Part shown: positions 63,131 to 64,000 of the stretch, piece after piece
Position numbering within the stretch: the first letter of the stretch is position 1
Layout: each line of letters begins with the position of its first letter
Source of the DNA: PALSA-1440 sp050011195
GTDB taxonomy: Bacteria > Verrucomicrobiota > Verrucomicrobiia > Limisphaerales > UBA8199
DNA: 64,000 nt
Assembly: GCA_050011195.1 (NCBI GenBank)
Contig: JBEKJO010000006.1
Coordinates: forward strand, 36,438 to 100,437
Reading direction: 5' to 3'
Translations under genes and position numbers: made by a program
The notes under the pieces: model-generated
Told to the model about the DNA's origin: nothing
The model's input: the letters and a program-made list of their open reading frames with translations, nothing else
Database searches by the model: none

Positions 63131-63184
63131 ACGGGGTGAGGGGCAACTCGTCTCATTTTGAGCGCGATTTGGAATAAGGCCGGG

Positions 63185-63688
63185 TCAATCCTTTTCCTCG
63201 GCCCGCCTCGCGGCGTGCTGGTCGATTTGGTAGAGGGCGCTGCGGTTGTCTCCGACCAACTCAAGTTTGGCCAGGATGTCGCCCACGTTCCGCTCTTCTT
63301 CGACCTGCTCGTCGAGGAACCACTTGAGGAAGGAAAGCGTGGCGTAGTCCTTCTCCGCGGCGGCCAGTTCGTAGATCGCGCAGATGGCGGCGGACACTCT
63401 CTGTTCGTGGCCGAGGCTGGCCTTGAAGGCGTCGAGGGGCGATTTGTAATCGCACTTGGGCTCGGCGATGGCCTGCAAGGTCACTTTGCCGCACCGTTCC
63501 ACGATGTACTTGAAGAAGCGGTTGGCGTGGCCCAGTTCCTCCTTGCTCTGGACTTCCATCCACTTGCCGAAGCCGGTGAAGGCGGTTCGCTCGAAATACG
63601 CCGCCATGCCGAGGTAGGCATAAGCGGAGCAGAATTCGAGGTTGATTTGGTCGTTGAGGACCTTTTCGAGCTTGCTGGATAATTTCAT
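63185..63688 (-). CDS. ftnA: Bacterial ferritin (FtnA-type)
   Basis: A 167-residue protein of standard length. The four-helix bundle carries ferroxidase ligands: E18 in NDQINLEFCSAYAYL, the EELGHA motif (E50, E51, H54) and E95-Q in GHEQRVSAA, with E131 near LDEQVEEE. It oxidises and stores iron in a 24-subunit shell in the cytoplasm. The C-terminus ends with a polar, Lys/Arg/Glu-rich tail. The gene is preceded by a 312-base region up to the window end that has no recognised gene, so its promoter should be there. Confidence 0.94.
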   Translation of the reverse strand: MKLSSKLEKVLNDQINLEFCSAYAYLGMAAYFERTAFTGFGKWMEVQSKEELGHANRFFKYIVERCGKVTLQAIAEPKCDYKSPLDAFKASLGHEQRVSAAICAIYELAAAEKDYATLSFLKWFLDEQVEEERNVGDILAKLELVGDNRSALYQIDQHAARRAEEKD

Positions 63689-64000
63689 GATGGGGAGAGC
63701 TTAAGCCGCAGGCCGAGGGTTTGGCAAGCCTGGGTGTCGCCCCTCCGGGGCTTGGCAGGGCGCAGCTTGCAGGAAAGCGGCTCCCTGCAAGCCGCCGCGA
63801 CGGCTCTACTCCCTGCGCCGACCGGCTACGCTGCCACGCCCAGAAATCGGAAGTCAGCACTGCGAATCCTCCTGAGCGCGGCGGTGAACCGGGAGCAGCA
63901 ACGGTGCGCTCGCCTATGCTGTTTCCTTGCGTAGTTCAGGGAGCCGCCCACGCTCACAAGCTAACAAGCTCAACAACGCACCACTAACGGCGCCGAAATG
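63689..64000. other. Region upstream of ferritin, nothing recognised
   Basis: It should hold the ferritin promoter on the minus strand. A GC-rich segment with short inverted repeats (GCGCAGCTTGCAGG...CCTGCAAGCCGC near 63760-63800) is visible. No clear Fur box or open gene is seen. Confidence 0.3.

Overview
The window looks like a chromosomal segment of a Verrucomicrobiota bacterium, probably of the Pedosphaera/Limisphaera type. This is an inference from gene content and style: high GC, abundant lipoproteins, a giant Cys-rich HYR/LamG surface protein whose C-terminus resembles those seen in that phylum, an Agl23-like membrane protein, and NtrC-type regulators. No rRNA, tRNA or CRISPR array was recognised.

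Layout. (1) 1-14.3 kb: a surface-polysaccharide region. It has a GT4-like glycosyltransferase cut by the window edge, a WecG/TagA-type glycosyltransferase, several polytopic GT-C/YfhO/Agl23-like membrane proteins and a sulfotransferase. Embedded in it are a lone receiver protein and a histidine kinase/NtrC pair. A sigma-54-like -24/-12 element lies between the NtrC gene and the sulfotransferase gene. (2) 14.4-22.5 kb: topoisomerase IV genes parC and parE, same strand, split by an accessory islet. The islet holds vapBC, hicB with a truncated hicA, a FokI-like nuclease gene and a DUF2971 gene. parE carries an in-frame TAG near its 3' end. (3) 22.7-23.8 kb: a toxin-antitoxin locus broken by a yoaP-like acetyltransferase gene. 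(4) 23.8-28.5 kb: a lipoprotein, an RNB nuclease, an ACT-domain malic enzyme and a class A beta-lactamase-like lipoprotein. (5) 28.6-30.4 kb: an AT-richer gene of unknown function with an in-frame TAA. (6) 31.2-42.9 kb: an AraC regulator with a PocR-like sensor, then a gene of more than 10 kb for a secreted repeat protein. (7) 43-51.3 kb: an amidohydrolase, a second copy of the small lipoprotein family, a dihydroxy-acid dehydratase with an inserted NTF2/SnoaL-like domain, and an AsmA-like protein. (8) 51.5-53.8 kb: a phosphatidylethanolamine cassette (psd, pssA) followed by a LysE transporter. (9) 54.7-63.7 kb: an M42 peptidase; a HEAT protein/response regulator/small protein cluster; and a minus-strand group of an HTH-EIIA fusion, a ceramidase-like hydrolase and a KimA-like permease; then ferritin.

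Intergenic space contains several repeat families: a ~125-160 bp element with inverted ends (three copies), long REP-like palindromes, and short tandem repeats. The most promising undescribed system is the two-gene FokI-like nuclease + DUF2971 module. The NTF2-like insertion in IlvD, the stop codons in parE and in the 28.6-30.4 kb gene, and the yoaP insertion between antitoxin and toxin sequences are the other points of most interest.
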